Origin: Chelonoidis abingdonii
Lineage: Eukaryota > Chordata > Testudines > Testudinidae
Reading direction: 5' to 3'
Assembly: GCF_003597395.2 (NCBI RefSeq)
Contig: NC_133770.1
Location: 13,067,482 to 13,131,481 of the forward strand
DNA: 64,000 nt
A program made the translations under genes and the position numbers. How positions within the stretch are numbered: position 1 is the first letter of the stretch; each line of letters begins with the position of its first letter. Positions 12,076-23,659 of this stretch are shown here, piece after piece. Under the pieces are notes generated by a model. That model worked only from the letters and a program-made list of their open reading frames with translations. It had not been told where the DNA came from and did not search any database.

Positions 12076-13110
12076 AGGCCACCTTCTACACAGAGTTTTG
12101 CTTTTTAAATAAGAACCACCCCTGCAAAGGTGTTTAAACTCTAGCTAGGAGGGCTGAATCCTCCTCTATTTTGGCTAGCTTGCCAGGCCTCAAGCCTGAG
12201 CACACATCAGGAGATGTGTAGGGTCTCTATTTAGGAGAGGGTGTGGGGTCTATGCTGACAAATGCAGGTTGGATGAGTGGGGAGGGGAGTTTTTCTCTGT
12301 GTTCCCTAATATGAGTTATTCATAAACTCAGTTAGGATAATGCAGTTTATTGGATGAGAAGACTTCAGATCTAATGGTAGCACTGCCGCACACAATCCTG
12401 CTGTAGTGCATAGGGGCGCTTGACGTAAGTCCCTTCCTCAGAAAGCACACCTGCATTCCTGAATGAATAAACCAAAGGACCTTTGGCTCCTGCACTATAT
12501 CTTGGTCCCTCTGTCAATAGCCCCTTCCTACCAAGTTACCTGTTGGTTCTGTACTCTACGAGACTTGACAAGAATGCATGTTCTTTATTTTGTATTTCCA
12601 GTCCCTTCACTTTAACTGCCGAGATTAAATGGTGCATTAATTTCCCACAGGCATCAGCTCACAATTCAGTTCTGCATCAGCTAATCACCGTGCTATTTCT
12701 GTAATTCACAGAATGGTTTTCCACATCTTTGCTGTTTCAGATCATTCTAGGCAGCACAGGTGAGGCTCGGGTCTTATAGCATCAAAACGAGTTCCTATAT
12801 AACTGTCAAAAAGTATTTTTATATATATAGTAAACAGGGCTTACTGCAGAAAGAGTTTCCTGGGGAATCTGTCCCTGCTAATTGAGGTCGGCATGAAGGA
12901 TTCCTAGTGCAGAAACAGAAACAAAGCTGCCCTAATGCCAGGCGATCAAGCCGATCCTTTATTGTGGGGTTCTCTCCAGTGCTGTAAAGTCATGACAGCC
13001 TCATCCCATTCTTGCCCTTAGCCTAGGAGATGTGTTTGGAGAAAAGGGGTGTAGTGGGTATCCTTGACCTTTGGCAATCTCCAGTTGCTGAAACAGCCCA
13101 CGGGGACTAC
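12076..13110. other. Unassigned DNA
   Basis: No gene or repeat is recognised. About 12780-13030 is non-repetitive and could be conserved non-coding DNA. Confidence 0.4.
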
Positions 13111-13114
13111 TGTA

Positions 13115-13200
13115 TGTGGTGGTGTTGTAGCTGTGTTGGTCCTAGGATATCAGAGACAAAGTGGGTGAGGTAATATCTTTTATTGGTCCCACTGGATTAT
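13115..13200 (-). mobile_element. Terminal fragment of a repeat related to the foldback family
   Basis: The text gtagctgtgttggtcctagg followed by gaggtaatatcttttattgg is a repeat I recognise from turtles and other reptiles. Its outer string gtagc(t/c)gtgttrgtc matches gtagccgtgttagtc at 25481 and 42681, suggesting related ends. Penelope-like origin is inferred. Confidence 0.45.
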
Positions 13201-13786
13201 TGGCAGCTGGCACAGTTTACAGCAGTGTTTAGGCTGTTATAAACTCCACCAGGAGTCCCACTCAGCACCTAGCAAGCCAAGTACCAGAGACCAATCAGGA
13301 CCCAGAGCCACTTTCCCCCATCCCATCTTTAAGAGTCAAGCATCAAAACTGTGAGAATTGGCAACCCTGGTGAGTCTCTTTTGCTGTTTTGCTTCCTCTT
13401 TTTCAGTGTCCAGATGCCCTGTCCTCTAAAGATACAGAACTGTTGATGAAATCTGACAGAGAATTGACCCAGTGTTTTATATGAAAGGCTTTCCCTATAC
13501 CTCGTAACCTACATTTTCTACCTGAGTTTCTCCTATTATGTTTCGGCCTTGGTCACTGTCAAATAAATAGTGTCAAATAAATGCTACATTAGGTATATCC
13601 ATGATGCCATTAGATTGCACTTCATTTCAAGGGAAATTCCCTCAAGACATTTCTTGAAGGCCTGCTACCAAAGTGTGCCTCACGTGGGCAGGTCTGATAG
13701 TCTCCCGTAAGAGTACAAAGCCCCAGTGTGGGCAAGATCCTCCTGTTTTAAGTTTCTGACAAACCGGTGAGTTTTGCAATGCTGTG
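13201..13786. other. Unassigned DNA
   Basis: No element is recognised. Two short neighbouring copies of gtcaaataaat at about 13558-13582 are probably chance. Confidence 0.4.
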
Positions 13787-14395
13787 TCTGATGGGGCGCC
13801 TGCCCTGCGCTGGGTTCTAAGGGGTTAATAGAGCCTTAGGGAGGATCCGCAGGAGGCAGCCAATCAGAGAAGGGCTGAAGAGAGCAGCCAGTCAGGGCCA
13901 AGCAGGCCCATATGAAAAGGGAGGTGCAGGGCAGAGGAAGGCAGTTCTCTGCTAGGAGCTCAGGGAGGAAGGACTGTGTCTCTGGAGAGCTGAGAGAACT
14001 GCCAGCATCCTGGACAGAGCAGTGCTTCTAGCAGGGACTCGGGGAGCGAGAGATAGCTCCTGGCTGGCTGCTGGGGTTTGCAGACAGAGGCCCTGAGGCA
14101 AAGGCAAAGAGGATACTGGGGCCATGAGGAAGTGGCCAAACAATTCTCTGGAGTAGCCACTACGGGAAGTGACTGAACAGTGGACTGCGGGACCACTGGA
14201 ACGGGGGAGCAGAGTGTTGGCCATGGCCAGTGGACTGTATTTTTGAAGAGGATGTTGAAGTCTTTGGAGAGACGTAGGTCCTAGAGCAGGAGTGACGGCA
14301 GTGAGGCACTACCTGAAGAGGGTGCACTAACACACAGAGCTAATTCCCAAGACAGCCAGCAGGAGGCACCAGAGTGGAGCACACACCCCATTACA
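13787..14395. repeat. LTR-like element
   Basis: The left end tgatggggcgcc and right end caccccattaca are near-inverted repeats of the TG...CA kind. The flanks ctgtg and ctgcg match at 4 of 5 bases, as expected for an old 5-bp duplication. Length (about 610 bp) fits a solo LTR. The minus-strand open frames of 78-90 codons inside are incidental. It resembles the start of the element at 47626. Confidence 0.5.
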
Positions 14396-14719
14396 CTGCG
14401 GAACAAACTTCAATGTCTGTTAAGGTTTCACGGTGCTTCCTAGGAGTGAACCCTGACCTGATACAAGACTGAGGCATTTGAGTGAGAAGCCGTGACGCTC
14501 TTCCAGCATAGATCATCTTTGGAGTCTAAATCGCAGTCCAGCAAGTGCGCAGGAGGCTGCATCTGACTCCACATTGGTAGGGTGCTAAATGGGCCCGTAT
14601 GTGAAGACTCTCTCTATGGCTGGATGTTAGCCAAGGATCTTCACAATCAATATCTGGTTACTGGCATGGAACAAAAGTTCACAGGGCAAAAATGTACCAT
14701 AAACGTTTTAAGCTTTTTG

Positions 14720-14822
14720 CCCCATGGACCATCTGTTTGTACAGCACCTAGCACAATGGGGTCCTGGTTCAGGACTAGTGCTTCCAAGTGCTACTGGAAT
14801 ACAAATAATACCAATTTTTTCA
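14720..14822 (+). repeat. L2/L3-type 3' tail
   Basis: The strings tttgtacagcacctagcaca and atggggtcctggttcagg, then gctactggaatacaaataat, match the same tail at 46300 and 57110. Confidence 0.6.
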
Positions 14823-16864
14823 TTGCTAAAACTCTACTAAGCTACAGGAAATGATCATAACAATTTCTGCCCTGGCAATGATGGGTGAGGCTCCAAAATT
14901 CTCCTTAAGACCATCAGGTCCCTGCCAGCTGATGACTCTGCTGAAGACCATTATGTCTCCTTTTCTGGACATGCCATCCTGGGCAGCAGCCACTGTTGTT
15001 GGCATCATGCCCCTGATGGGCAGGCTGTGGAGAAAGTGAAGATGGTCAATACTTGGCTACCTGCTGATCAGGATGGAGTTCACACATTCACCATTTATAG
15101 TTATTATAAAACCCATCTCTAGGCTGAGCAGAGGCTGCCAAGAACCACCAGTTTTTTCTCTTTGGGATGTGCTGGCTTTGCAAAATTTGTTCAAAGCATG
15201 TTCGGTGCCTGGTCCTTCTCATAGTGCAGCTGCTTCCCAGAGATTTCAAAAGCAGATAATCTGGTACTAGCTCGTATAGGAGGATCTAGGAATTACAGTA
15301 TCAGTGTAGACCAATGATTCACCTACTGAAAAACAGGAGGGCCCCGAAGCTAAATCTCTTTGTTACCTACCAAAGGTTAGTATCCACTGGCTTCAGCAGG
15401 TTACCATTAGAGGGTCCACCTCACTGATGTCATGTTTGAGCTGAGTAATAAACCATTCCCACCCATAAACACTTGAATGAATGAGAGGCTGCATGAATAT
15501 AACTCACTGGGCTCGACTGGCATTCAAGCAGGCAGCTGTCAGAATCCAAACAACTCCTGTGGGTGGAAGTGAACCCGTTTGAACAGCTTGCTACCACCAG
15601 GAAGCCAGGCTGAGTGCAAAAACACATATGGCAGGATGTGTGAGCCCTCAGTTCACTCCTCTCAACAGCCGCTGGCTCATGGTTTAACCCCAGAATGTTG
15701 TAAAGCCTGACCTCCATTTGTGAGTCTCAGACCTGGAAACTTGTCAGCACTGGGCATGGTCCATGGATAGCCTGAAGCACAAGGGAGAAATGCAAATGAT
15801 TGCTCCATGCACACTGTATCACACAGATCAGCTGCTGAGCCCCATCTCCAGCAGCAGGACTCAGAACGACACCATTTCTTCTCTGTCTTCAGCACCTATC
15901 CCCGTTGAGTTCAATGGGCTACCTACTGTGCATAAAGTTATTCATATGCTTAAGTGTTTACAGACTCCCTGGAAGAGAGAGAGCTCTCCTTGGACAAAAG
16001 GATTGACCAGCTGACCCTGTGGTTGCTGTGCTGAATTGCTTCTCTGTCTTACCGTAAGAGATATAAAATGTTAATTAATAACCCAAAGATACTCGCATAA
16101 GACATTATTTACACACTAGGGCTCTAGCCATTCAGAAGCAGATCTATTCTCAACTACCCAGATGCATATGCTCTCTCAAAAATATACATCATAGGCCAGA
16201 GATTCAGATAAGCATCTCACGTTCAAAAGACATGAGTGTAACTGTGTGGCTAAGCTGCGTGCACAGTTAGTATAATTGCACATGCTGGCATGGCAACTGC
16301 ACACACAAAGGGTCATTTGCATGCACAGCTGATGGCACGTAATTGCCAGGTTTATGTACACCATTGCAATAACAGCACAGGCAAATTACCCATACAACTG
16401 CACAAGCAAAGACTCAGGCTTTGTTGAAAACCTGAGCCCGTAAGTGTAATATCTCAAAATGCCTTCAGTGCTTTTATTCATCTGTTCCTTCATACTGATT
16501 GAGCTGAATATTAATACAAGCATGTTCAGAGCCAGCTCTGCCTCAATGGTTTTTTTGAGACTAATCCAATACTTTGATCCAGGCAGTGTAGGTACTGCGT
16601 ACCAGGGATCAAAAGCATTTTGAAATAGTCTTGCTAACTGATCAACACTGATAGAGTAAATTAAGGCCTGCAGTCTTTCCTGCAGAGCAAGACAGCTCTA
16701 CTGGGCTTGTCTTTAATGAGCAGATTCCTATCCCCTTAATATTGCCTAACACCTTACAGAGGAAATGAACCTCAGGGAGAATTTTTGGGTGGAATGAAGA
16801 GAATGCAGATTGCTGGCTGCCTGCCGCTTTCTCAGCCCCGGGGCTAAATGGCCAGTGCTTTCCC
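14823..16864. other. Unassigned DNA
   Basis: No gene or repeat is recognised. Small open frames (for example 62 codons at 14851 and 95 codons on the minus strand at 15430-15717) show no known motif and sit in no plausible gene context. Confidence 0.4.
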
Positions 16865-16874
16865 TTGTAAGCTG

Positions 16875-16972
16875 TAAAAGCAGCAGAGAATCCTGTGGCA
16901 CCTTATAGACTAACAGACGTTTTGGAGCGTGAGCTTTCGTGGGTGAATACCCACTTCGTCAGACGCAGGTGA
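16875..16972 (-). mobile_element. Penelope-like repeat, single-arm copy with hammerhead-like core
   Basis: A 10-bp direct repeat ttgtaagctg flanks it at 16865-16874 and 16973-16982, showing insertion as a unit. The body equals one arm of the foldback element at 25473. On the minus strand it contains CTGACGA, a GTGGGT/ACCCAC stem and GAAA, the hammerhead-like core, at about 16925-16962. Assignment to Penelope-like elements is inference from that motif and from turtle repeat knowledge. Confidence 0.7.
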
Positions 16973-16982
16973 TTGTAAGCTG

Positions 16983-19090
16983 ATTACTCACTACTGACAT
17001 GCTGTATGTCTAAGGGACAGTGGGTTTCTTGGAGGAGCAACTTCCTGCCAAACTCCCATGGGCATGAACTCTCCCTTGGCCAACATCCCAGCCAATAGCA
17101 TTCATGTCAAGGAAGGCTTTTTGCTGACAAAGGCTGGGTTTATCCCTGTCCATGCCTTCCCCCTGGCATAATGTATTCATTGTCCGGGTATGTTTACTAG
17201 CACTCATCAGGGGGATGTGCAGTACCCTCTGGATACAATTTAAGGGCCTTGCTGAGAGTTTAAAGATAACTGCCAGGCTGTTTATCCATTAACCAAAATC
17301 CCAGGGAGACTGCTTAAATATCTCTAGCTGGCAGTGAAGCTTGGTCCACGTTGGACCTGATTCTCCTCTCCCACCCGTGTAAATCAGAAGCAGCTCCACT
17401 GAAGCTCATGGAATTACTGTTGTGTCTTTGCTCTCTGCACAACATTAAGAACACGAGGCAACCACACGGGCACAGCTGAATTCCATAACCCTAGTTACTG
17501 ACATACCAGGCCCTTCTACAGAGCTACACTGCTGTTCTGTTGGGCTCTAGTGGCTACTGCAATAGAAGACATGGAAGTCCACTAGAGGGCTCCCAAACTA
17601 TTTGAAGGGATACTACCCAGTTCCTACGCACTACAGGTACCCGGGCATGGATATAGCATGAAAGGTGAATTAAGTCCTGCCATAAAATCTGATGACTGAT
17701 CTGTATATTCAGTTTAGACATAGGGTTCCCAGGAAGCTATGGAAACAGAGGCAACTCTAAGCACATCAAACTGTGAGCACCCTGCCCTTCCCATGAGAAC
17801 AAAGGAGTAAGGAGGAGAGAGGCAGATTTAAAAATCAAGAGTCCATGCGCTGGTGGGATCATGAGCCGAACGGCAACCAGCACAATTATTTCTGAAGATA
17901 GAACAAGCAGCACGTTCCACAAAGCCTCCATGACACACAGTCCTTTCTGGCTGACAACAGAAATAAAACGAAATGTATGGGGGTTTTGTCCACAGGCAGC
18001 AAAGATGGCTATCGATTCCAGCAAGGCTCTTACATGAGAGTAATTCATAACCCTCTTCAGTTCTGAAGGCAAGCTCTAATTTAATATCATTATGTCTTCA
18101 TGCCCTCACACATTCCAACTGTCTCATTCACTGAGCTTTTATTGGGCTCTGGATAATTTATAGCTAGATAGGCTGTCTTTTTTCGGACCTATTTTTAGCT
18201 ATTCTCGCTTTTTTACATATTTTTTTTTCTCCCATCACAACTGGCAATTAAAGTAAAAAGGTTTTTTAAAAAAAAATAAATCTTCACTATACGATCCCAT
18301 CCTGCTTGCAAAGCTGCATTTAAAAGAGACATCAACCTTTATTTGTCCTCCTTAATGTACTGGGGGATGCATTTGTTATTGGCATGGCATTGAAAGAATG
18401 TGAGTTAATGATGAAAAATAACCCCCCCTCAGTTATATCCGCCTTTCTTCTCTATGTACATAGTAAAGTCACAGTCCCTTACCTGTGACCTTAAGCTCAA
18501 ATCTGCTACAGCACAGAATGAAGACTGCAAGGCCTGGTTTATTTCAATGCTGTGGGTCACCTGCAGCTTCCGCTGAAGTCAAGTGGAGCTTCAAGAATTC
18601 AGCACCTCTGCAAGTGAGGACCACAGATCTTAGTGGGCCTGATCCCACAAGATTGTGAGTGCCCGCTAAAGTCAGCGTGATCTATAGGTGCTTGGCACCA
18701 CTCAGGATTGGGCCCAATTTGTGTATGCTTTTTGGTCAGAGGAGAAGGTTATACCTATTAATGTTATGTGATATGGTAATGAGAGACGCTTACTGGACGT
18801 GTGCAAACTGGAAGGGTCGAGGTTGCTCTGGGAATCTTACTTCTGAAGTTCCTGGTTTCTCGAGGGTTAAAATCTTAGCATGAACACTTGCATCGTTTTT
18901 GCACTAGATAAGTGTGAGCCAAATCTTAGCTTGGCTTGCACCTTGTGCAAGCCCACTGAAAGCAACAACCCTGCTTCTGATCTCCCTTATGCACCTGGAA
19001 ATCATGAGTAATTCCATTCAAGTCAGTGTGTGATGAGAATCGGGCTACTGAGGGTCACTGTGTGTGCAGTGAGTAGGTAGGTTAGAGAGA
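16983..19090. other. Mostly unassigned DNA
   Basis: Two diverged pieces of the dispersed tgtaaatcag repeat family lie at about 17350-17440 and 18530-18660. About 17990-18290 is AT-rich and unlike the repeats, and could be conserved non-coding DNA. A 111-codon minus-strand open frame at 17737-18072 has hydrophobic stretches but resembles no known protein. Confidence 0.4.
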
Positions 19091-19106
19091 ACACAAAGGT
19101 CTATGT

Positions 19107-19273
19107 CAGGGCCACCCAGAGGGAGGGGCAAGTGGGGCAATTTGCCCCAGGCCCCGGGCCCTGCAGAGGCCCCCACAAGAATATAGTATTCTATAATATT
19201 GCAACTCTTTCTTATGGAAGGGGCCCCCAAAATTGCTTTTCCCCAGGCCCCCTGAATCCTCTGGGTGGCCCTG
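19107..19273. mobile_element. hAT-type MITE, CAGGGCCACCCAGAGG family
   Basis: The left end cagggccacccagagg and right end cctctgggtggccctg are perfect 16-bp inverted repeats starting CAG. The flanks gtctatgt and gcctatgc match at 6 of 8 positions, consistent with an aged 8-bp hAT duplication. The element is 167 bp and codes for nothing. Confidence 0.8.
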
Positions 19274-19284
19274 GCCTATGCCAC

Positions 19285-19382
19285 GGGCCTTATTCACCTC
19301 TGTATAGTCCCAGGTTGATGTTGGTGTAACTATTAAAATCAGGGGAGTCACAGTGGTGTAGAACTAGAGTGAATCAGGCCCC
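19285..19382. repeat. Small palindromic repeat of the tgtaaatcag family
   Basis: The ends gggccttattcacctctg and gaatcaggcccc are inverted repeats, with ggtgtaac and ggtgtaga inside. It appears to be the best preserved copy of a dispersed family seen diverged elsewhere in the window. Confidence 0.5.
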
Positions 19383-20565
19383 ATACTTGACTGTGGAGTC
19401 ATTTGATAAATTAGGGACACATGGGATATAATAACATTTGTCGTGAACCTTTGGCCATCTCTGCTACTACATTTTGCAGGGACACCTGCTAATGCTGCAA
19501 ACACCTATGACCTGTTTTCAGGTAGGCCATAGTTATTAAAAACAGAACGCTATATATTGCTTCTCACCGCCACTCAAATCTAGAATCCCCCCCGCCCCCC
19601 CAAAAAAATTAGACTGGGTCGCTTGTGCAGAATGAGCAAAGTTCAGTCCTGCATCAGTGACAAGTTTAAGGCGTGGGCTCTGGCATGCTATCAGGGTACA
19701 GACCATTAGATGGTGTAAATCAGTGGTGTTGTTCCACTGACTTCAATGCTGCTTTGCTCATTTATACGGCTGATGAGCCAGGAAATGTATCCCACTGGAA
19801 AGGAGTTAGGCTAGGCCTTCCTCCTTTAATTGTTGAGTGAAATCGGTGCTCAAACTGGGCATTTAGACCAACATTTAATTCTGTCATTTGAGGACCTGAC
19901 ATTGTTTCCAACACAGAAAATACATTTGAGTTTTTTTAACTCCCTGCTAATGTTGAGTGTCTCCCTTACCCAGAGGGTTAGACAGGGAGGTGTCAGTGTT
20001 TACTCCCTGGGGGTTTTAACCTCTTGTGAAAGATCTGACAGCAGAGATAAATGAGGGCAAGAAATCTTATCTGCCATGGCCGCTGGCCATTCCCCGCCAG
20101 GGAGACTGATAAAAGCCCTCCAGACCTGAATTCCAGCCACAACAGGGGTTACAATTATACCTGGGCCAGGATGAGACTCATTCAGGGATTTCCTAGTCGG
20201 GGCCATATATAGAGCTGAGCCAGCCCGGTTGGTGGGATTGATTTATGAGGGAAGATTAAAAGGCCTTGTTGTGGGTATGTGGCTGATGGGGTCCACTGTT
20301 GCCAAACGTAAACTGAGAAGAGCTACTAGCCCCAGGGGAGTGCAGGGGTAACTGCCTCCACGCTGCAGTGAGGAGGATCCTCTGTTAAATGGAAGCCTTT
20401 GTCCGCGTTAGACACTACCCTCAGTTACATCAGCGTGACACACCAGGCAATGCCACGCAAGGCAGCAGGAGCTGCAGGGTCAATGGTTTAGCTCTGGGCA
20501 CCCTGAAGTAATGGAGGGCTGAGTCTGGCTCTATGGAGGGTAAACAGGAAGTCCTCTAGCTAAGG
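19383..20565. other. Mostly unassigned DNA
   Basis: A diverged copy of the tgtaaatcag family (gtgtaaatcagtggtgtt, actgacttcaatgctg) lies at about 19640-19790. Nothing else is recognised. Confidence 0.4.
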
Positions 20566-20569
20566 CACT

Positions 20570-20765
20570 TGGATGGAATTTAGGAGACATGTGTCCAGTT
20601 CCCAGCTCAGCCAGATGGCCTGTGTGCCCTTGGGGCACATTGCTTTGTCTGCGCTGTGCATCAGGTCCCCATCTATAAAGTGGGGGTGGTAGGTCCTTTA
20701 CTCACAGGGGTGCTGGGAGGATAACACCCAGGAATGATTGCGAGGCACCCACATACTAGGGGGGA
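20570..20765 (+). repeat. MIR-type SINE
   Basis: The order acatgtgtccagttcccagc, cttggggcacattgct, ccatctataaagtgggg and gtgctgggaggataac follows the MIR consensus from core to 3' part, diverged. Confidence 0.6.
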
Positions 20766-20884
20766 TGAACATGGTATAAAAACTTATATGGAATAAAAGA
20801 GAGAGCAGTCGTGTAAGGTCACTAAACAGGTACATTCTGACCAGTCAGTCAATAACCTTATAAACTATTACTTTAAACTAGAAC

Positions 20885-21235
20885 CGGTCACATTTTTTTA
20901 ATGAAAAATTTTCCGATTGGAAACTGGGGTTTTGTTGAAACTGAAATTTTCCACAGGGGCATGTTGACACTTTCCTGCAGGGGACATCTTGTCTTTTCAT
21001 GGTTTTTAGTTTTTGGAAACTTTTTTTTTAACCTTTTCTGTCTTTTTTCCACTTCCAAAAATCAAAATGTTGAAACATTTCATTTCGACATTTCCAGTTC
21101 TCAGTGTTTCTGAACTTTTTTTTTATTTGCAAGAAGTTTTATATTTCAACTTTCTGGCCTGACTTGGAACAAAAACAAACATTGAAATATCGACTTTTCC
21201 CATGGAATGAAAATTCCATTTTCTAACTCGCTGTT
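20885..21235. repeat. A/T-run repeat of the gaaaattttcc type
   Basis: It is dominated by words such as gaaaaattttccg, gaaattttccac and catttcgacatttccag. Similar text occurs at 6280, 40855 and 44165. It is probably one ancient interspersed family, unnamed here. Confidence 0.45.
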
Positions 21236-21419
21236 CTTATAATCATATTTTGTCCATAATTATTGGTTTGCAGGCACTTGGTGCTTTCTTCTCCTAAACG
21301 CCTTCATTTTGCTTTACAGAGAAACTGAAGCAACCACCAAGGAAGTAGGCAGTGGAGGCTAGGTCCTGAATATACAGCACAGAGACATTTGAAGCTCTTA
21401 TGGGTGATGGACCTGAAAT

Positions 21420-21615
21420 GAATCTACCTTGGACTTATGAGACCTACGTTCAAATTCCCTGCTCCAACACAGACTTCCTGTATGACCTTGGGCAAGTCAT
21501 TTAGCTTCTCTGTGCCTTAGTTCCCTATCTGTAATGGGGATCATAGCACTGCCCTGCCTCACAAGGATGCTGTGAGCATAACTATATTGAAGAGTATGAA
21601 GTGTTCAGATACTAC
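21420..21615 (+). repeat. MIR-type SINE
   Basis: The strings gaccttgggcaagtcattta, tctctgtgccttagttccc, atctgtaatggggat and ggatgctgtgagcat follow the MIR consensus closely. This is the clearest MIR in the window. Confidence 0.8.
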
Positions 21616-22903
21616 AGTAATGGTGGCCATAGAACTACTTTGGATGGAGGGTTTGGCTGTCAGCAAAATTTCTGTCATCCAAGACTTGCATTTGTATGAG
21701 GCGCCTGAGCTTGTATATTGAGACCTGGCTGGGTGACTCCACCAGTCCCGCCATGACACAGCTTGCTCACAGGGGCTTCTTGGTTCATCATAAGAATCAG
21801 CAGGGGAAGGCAGGGGCAGTAGCCATGTTCTGTGCATCTGACCTGAGATGCAGAAAACGTCTCCCATGAGTTTACACAAATAGGCAAGCCCAGGGACACC
21901 GCCAGTGTGAGATTCCTGCAGAGAAACAGACAGCCGCATGGCTTTGTTTGCTGCCTGCCAGGGTTAACAGAGTTGCTGCCCAGACCTGGCAAAAGTGCCT
22001 CCAAATACATTCAGCTTGTGAAACTTTAATGTAGGCTGGGCACCTATGTTCCATTTACACCAGCTGAGGATATGCCCTGTAACACCCATCACAATATTGC
22101 CTCCCTCAAGCATTCAAAAATCAAGCCTCAGGCCCCCCAAATCACGAGACCAGCTCAAAAAGTCACGAGGAGTTTTTAAAATAACAGACTGAGCGTTCTT
22201 TTCGATAGTTGAGCCTCAGAGCTCAGGTTTTCATGCTTCCTTCTGCAACCATGAGGGCTGGAAGCTGAGAGTCCCCATATCATCACAGGACACCGAGCGC
22301 TGGGGCTTTATGAAAAACACCAAATATCATAAGAGTGCATGACCATGTCACGGAAGTTACAGACGTGTAGAAAGTGACACACAACTGAGCCCTTTCATAA
22401 AAATAAATGAAAATCCTAATGCCAACGCTTTGATTTCATAATATTAAAACATAAGGAAATGATGTGGCAACATCTTGTGGCTCAGCCTGCCTGTTTATTG
22501 TATTTATGTTCCCTTGTTGTGCTATAGATTGTTCTGTGCGTTGTGATAGGCCTGTGCCGAGAACCTTAGGAAATGCCTTTGATAGCTAGGATAGCCAGCA
22601 GAAATGTCTTACATAAATAATGTGTTAAAAAAATACAGTCTTAAACTATCTGATGCCACCTGATTAAACCAAGCAGGAGCTGTCCTTACAAATAGAAGTA
22701 CTTTGCTGCAGGGAGAAAGAAAAAAAGAAAAAAAATCCCTAGCAGATTTCTCTTCCTAAAATAAATACATCAAGGCATCATGCATGTGCAAAGATTCATT
22801 TACCCCAGAATGCAATAAAAAGCTGGTCAGTCCTTGTGTTAGATTGCTGGTTGGCTGAGAAGCCTGTGTCTGAAGCCAGACATAGCTAACAGCTGCTACT
22901 TTA
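21616..22903. other. Unassigned DNA
   Basis: No gene or repeat is recognised. Overlapping minus-strand open frames at 21559-22054 (60-126 codons) show no known domain. Confidence 0.4.
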
Positions 22904-23200
22904 GGCTTTGTCTACACTGGACTTTCATCGGTAAAATTTTTGTCGTTCGAGGATGTGAAAAAAACACACACCATCGAATGGCAAAAGTTTTGCCGACAAA
23001 AAGCACTGGTGTGAACAGAGCTTTGTTGGCGGGAGAGCGCTCCTGCTGACAAAGCTATCACCGCTCGTTGGGGCTGGAAGTTTTATGTCGGCGGGAGAGT
23101 TCTCTCCTGCTGACAAACAGCAGCTGTACTGTGCGCTTTTCAGCGGCATGGCTGTAGCGGCATACACCATGTTGCTAAAAGGTGCAGTGTAGAAATAGCC
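22904..23200. mobile_element. PIF/Harbinger-type MITE
   Basis: The 3-bp duplication tta flanks it at 22901-22903 and 23201-23203. The ends are ggctttgtctacactg and cagtgtagaaatagcc, an imperfect inverted repeat matching the gtctaca core at the ends of the large Harbinger at 49351. Two gcgggagag units (about 23030 and 23091) suggest internal duplication. The 81-codon minus-strand open frame inside is incidental. Confidence 0.75.
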
Positions 23201-23203
23201 TTA

Positions 23204-23655
23204 TTTAGGCTTTTTGGTCTGGGGGACTAGAAGTGATTTGATCTTCAAAGATGCTGTGCGGTTCCCAGTCCCAGGCAGTGGGATTTGTGAATGTTTTGTA
23301 TTTCTGAAAATTAGGCCAGTTAAAATTTAGCGACCTAACTATGGCCTCGGGAGCCTGACTTTAGGCAGTCAGGTTCAAATGTGTTGCCTGCAGATCACAG
23401 TAGTCCGAAATAGGAGAGACAACTTATATCAAGTCCATCACCTCTCTGTCTGTTTGACTTGGGCATTTATACTGTGCTTGTTGCTATGGCATCTTCCTCA
23501 CACAACCCACAAGGACTAGATATATTCCCCCAATCAGAGAACCACAAGTGTTTTCACCACATCTTGTGTTTTATTACAGTTCATAAGCCAACAAGATATT
23601 TTAGACTTTGTAATTAAAAATGTGCTTGCCTGTAATATCCCACGCACACCTATGA
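23204..23655. other. Unassigned DNA
   Basis: Nothing is recognised in this stretch. Confidence 0.4.
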
Positions 23656-23659
23656 CAGG

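Noticed and set aside
17737..18072. 111-codon minus-strand open frame with hydrophobic stretches
   Set aside because: It resembles no family I know and lies in unassigned DNA with no promoter or splice evidence.
21559..22054. Three overlapping minus-strand open frames, possibly an exon
   Set aside because: No splice context, no known motif, and the frames disagree with each other.
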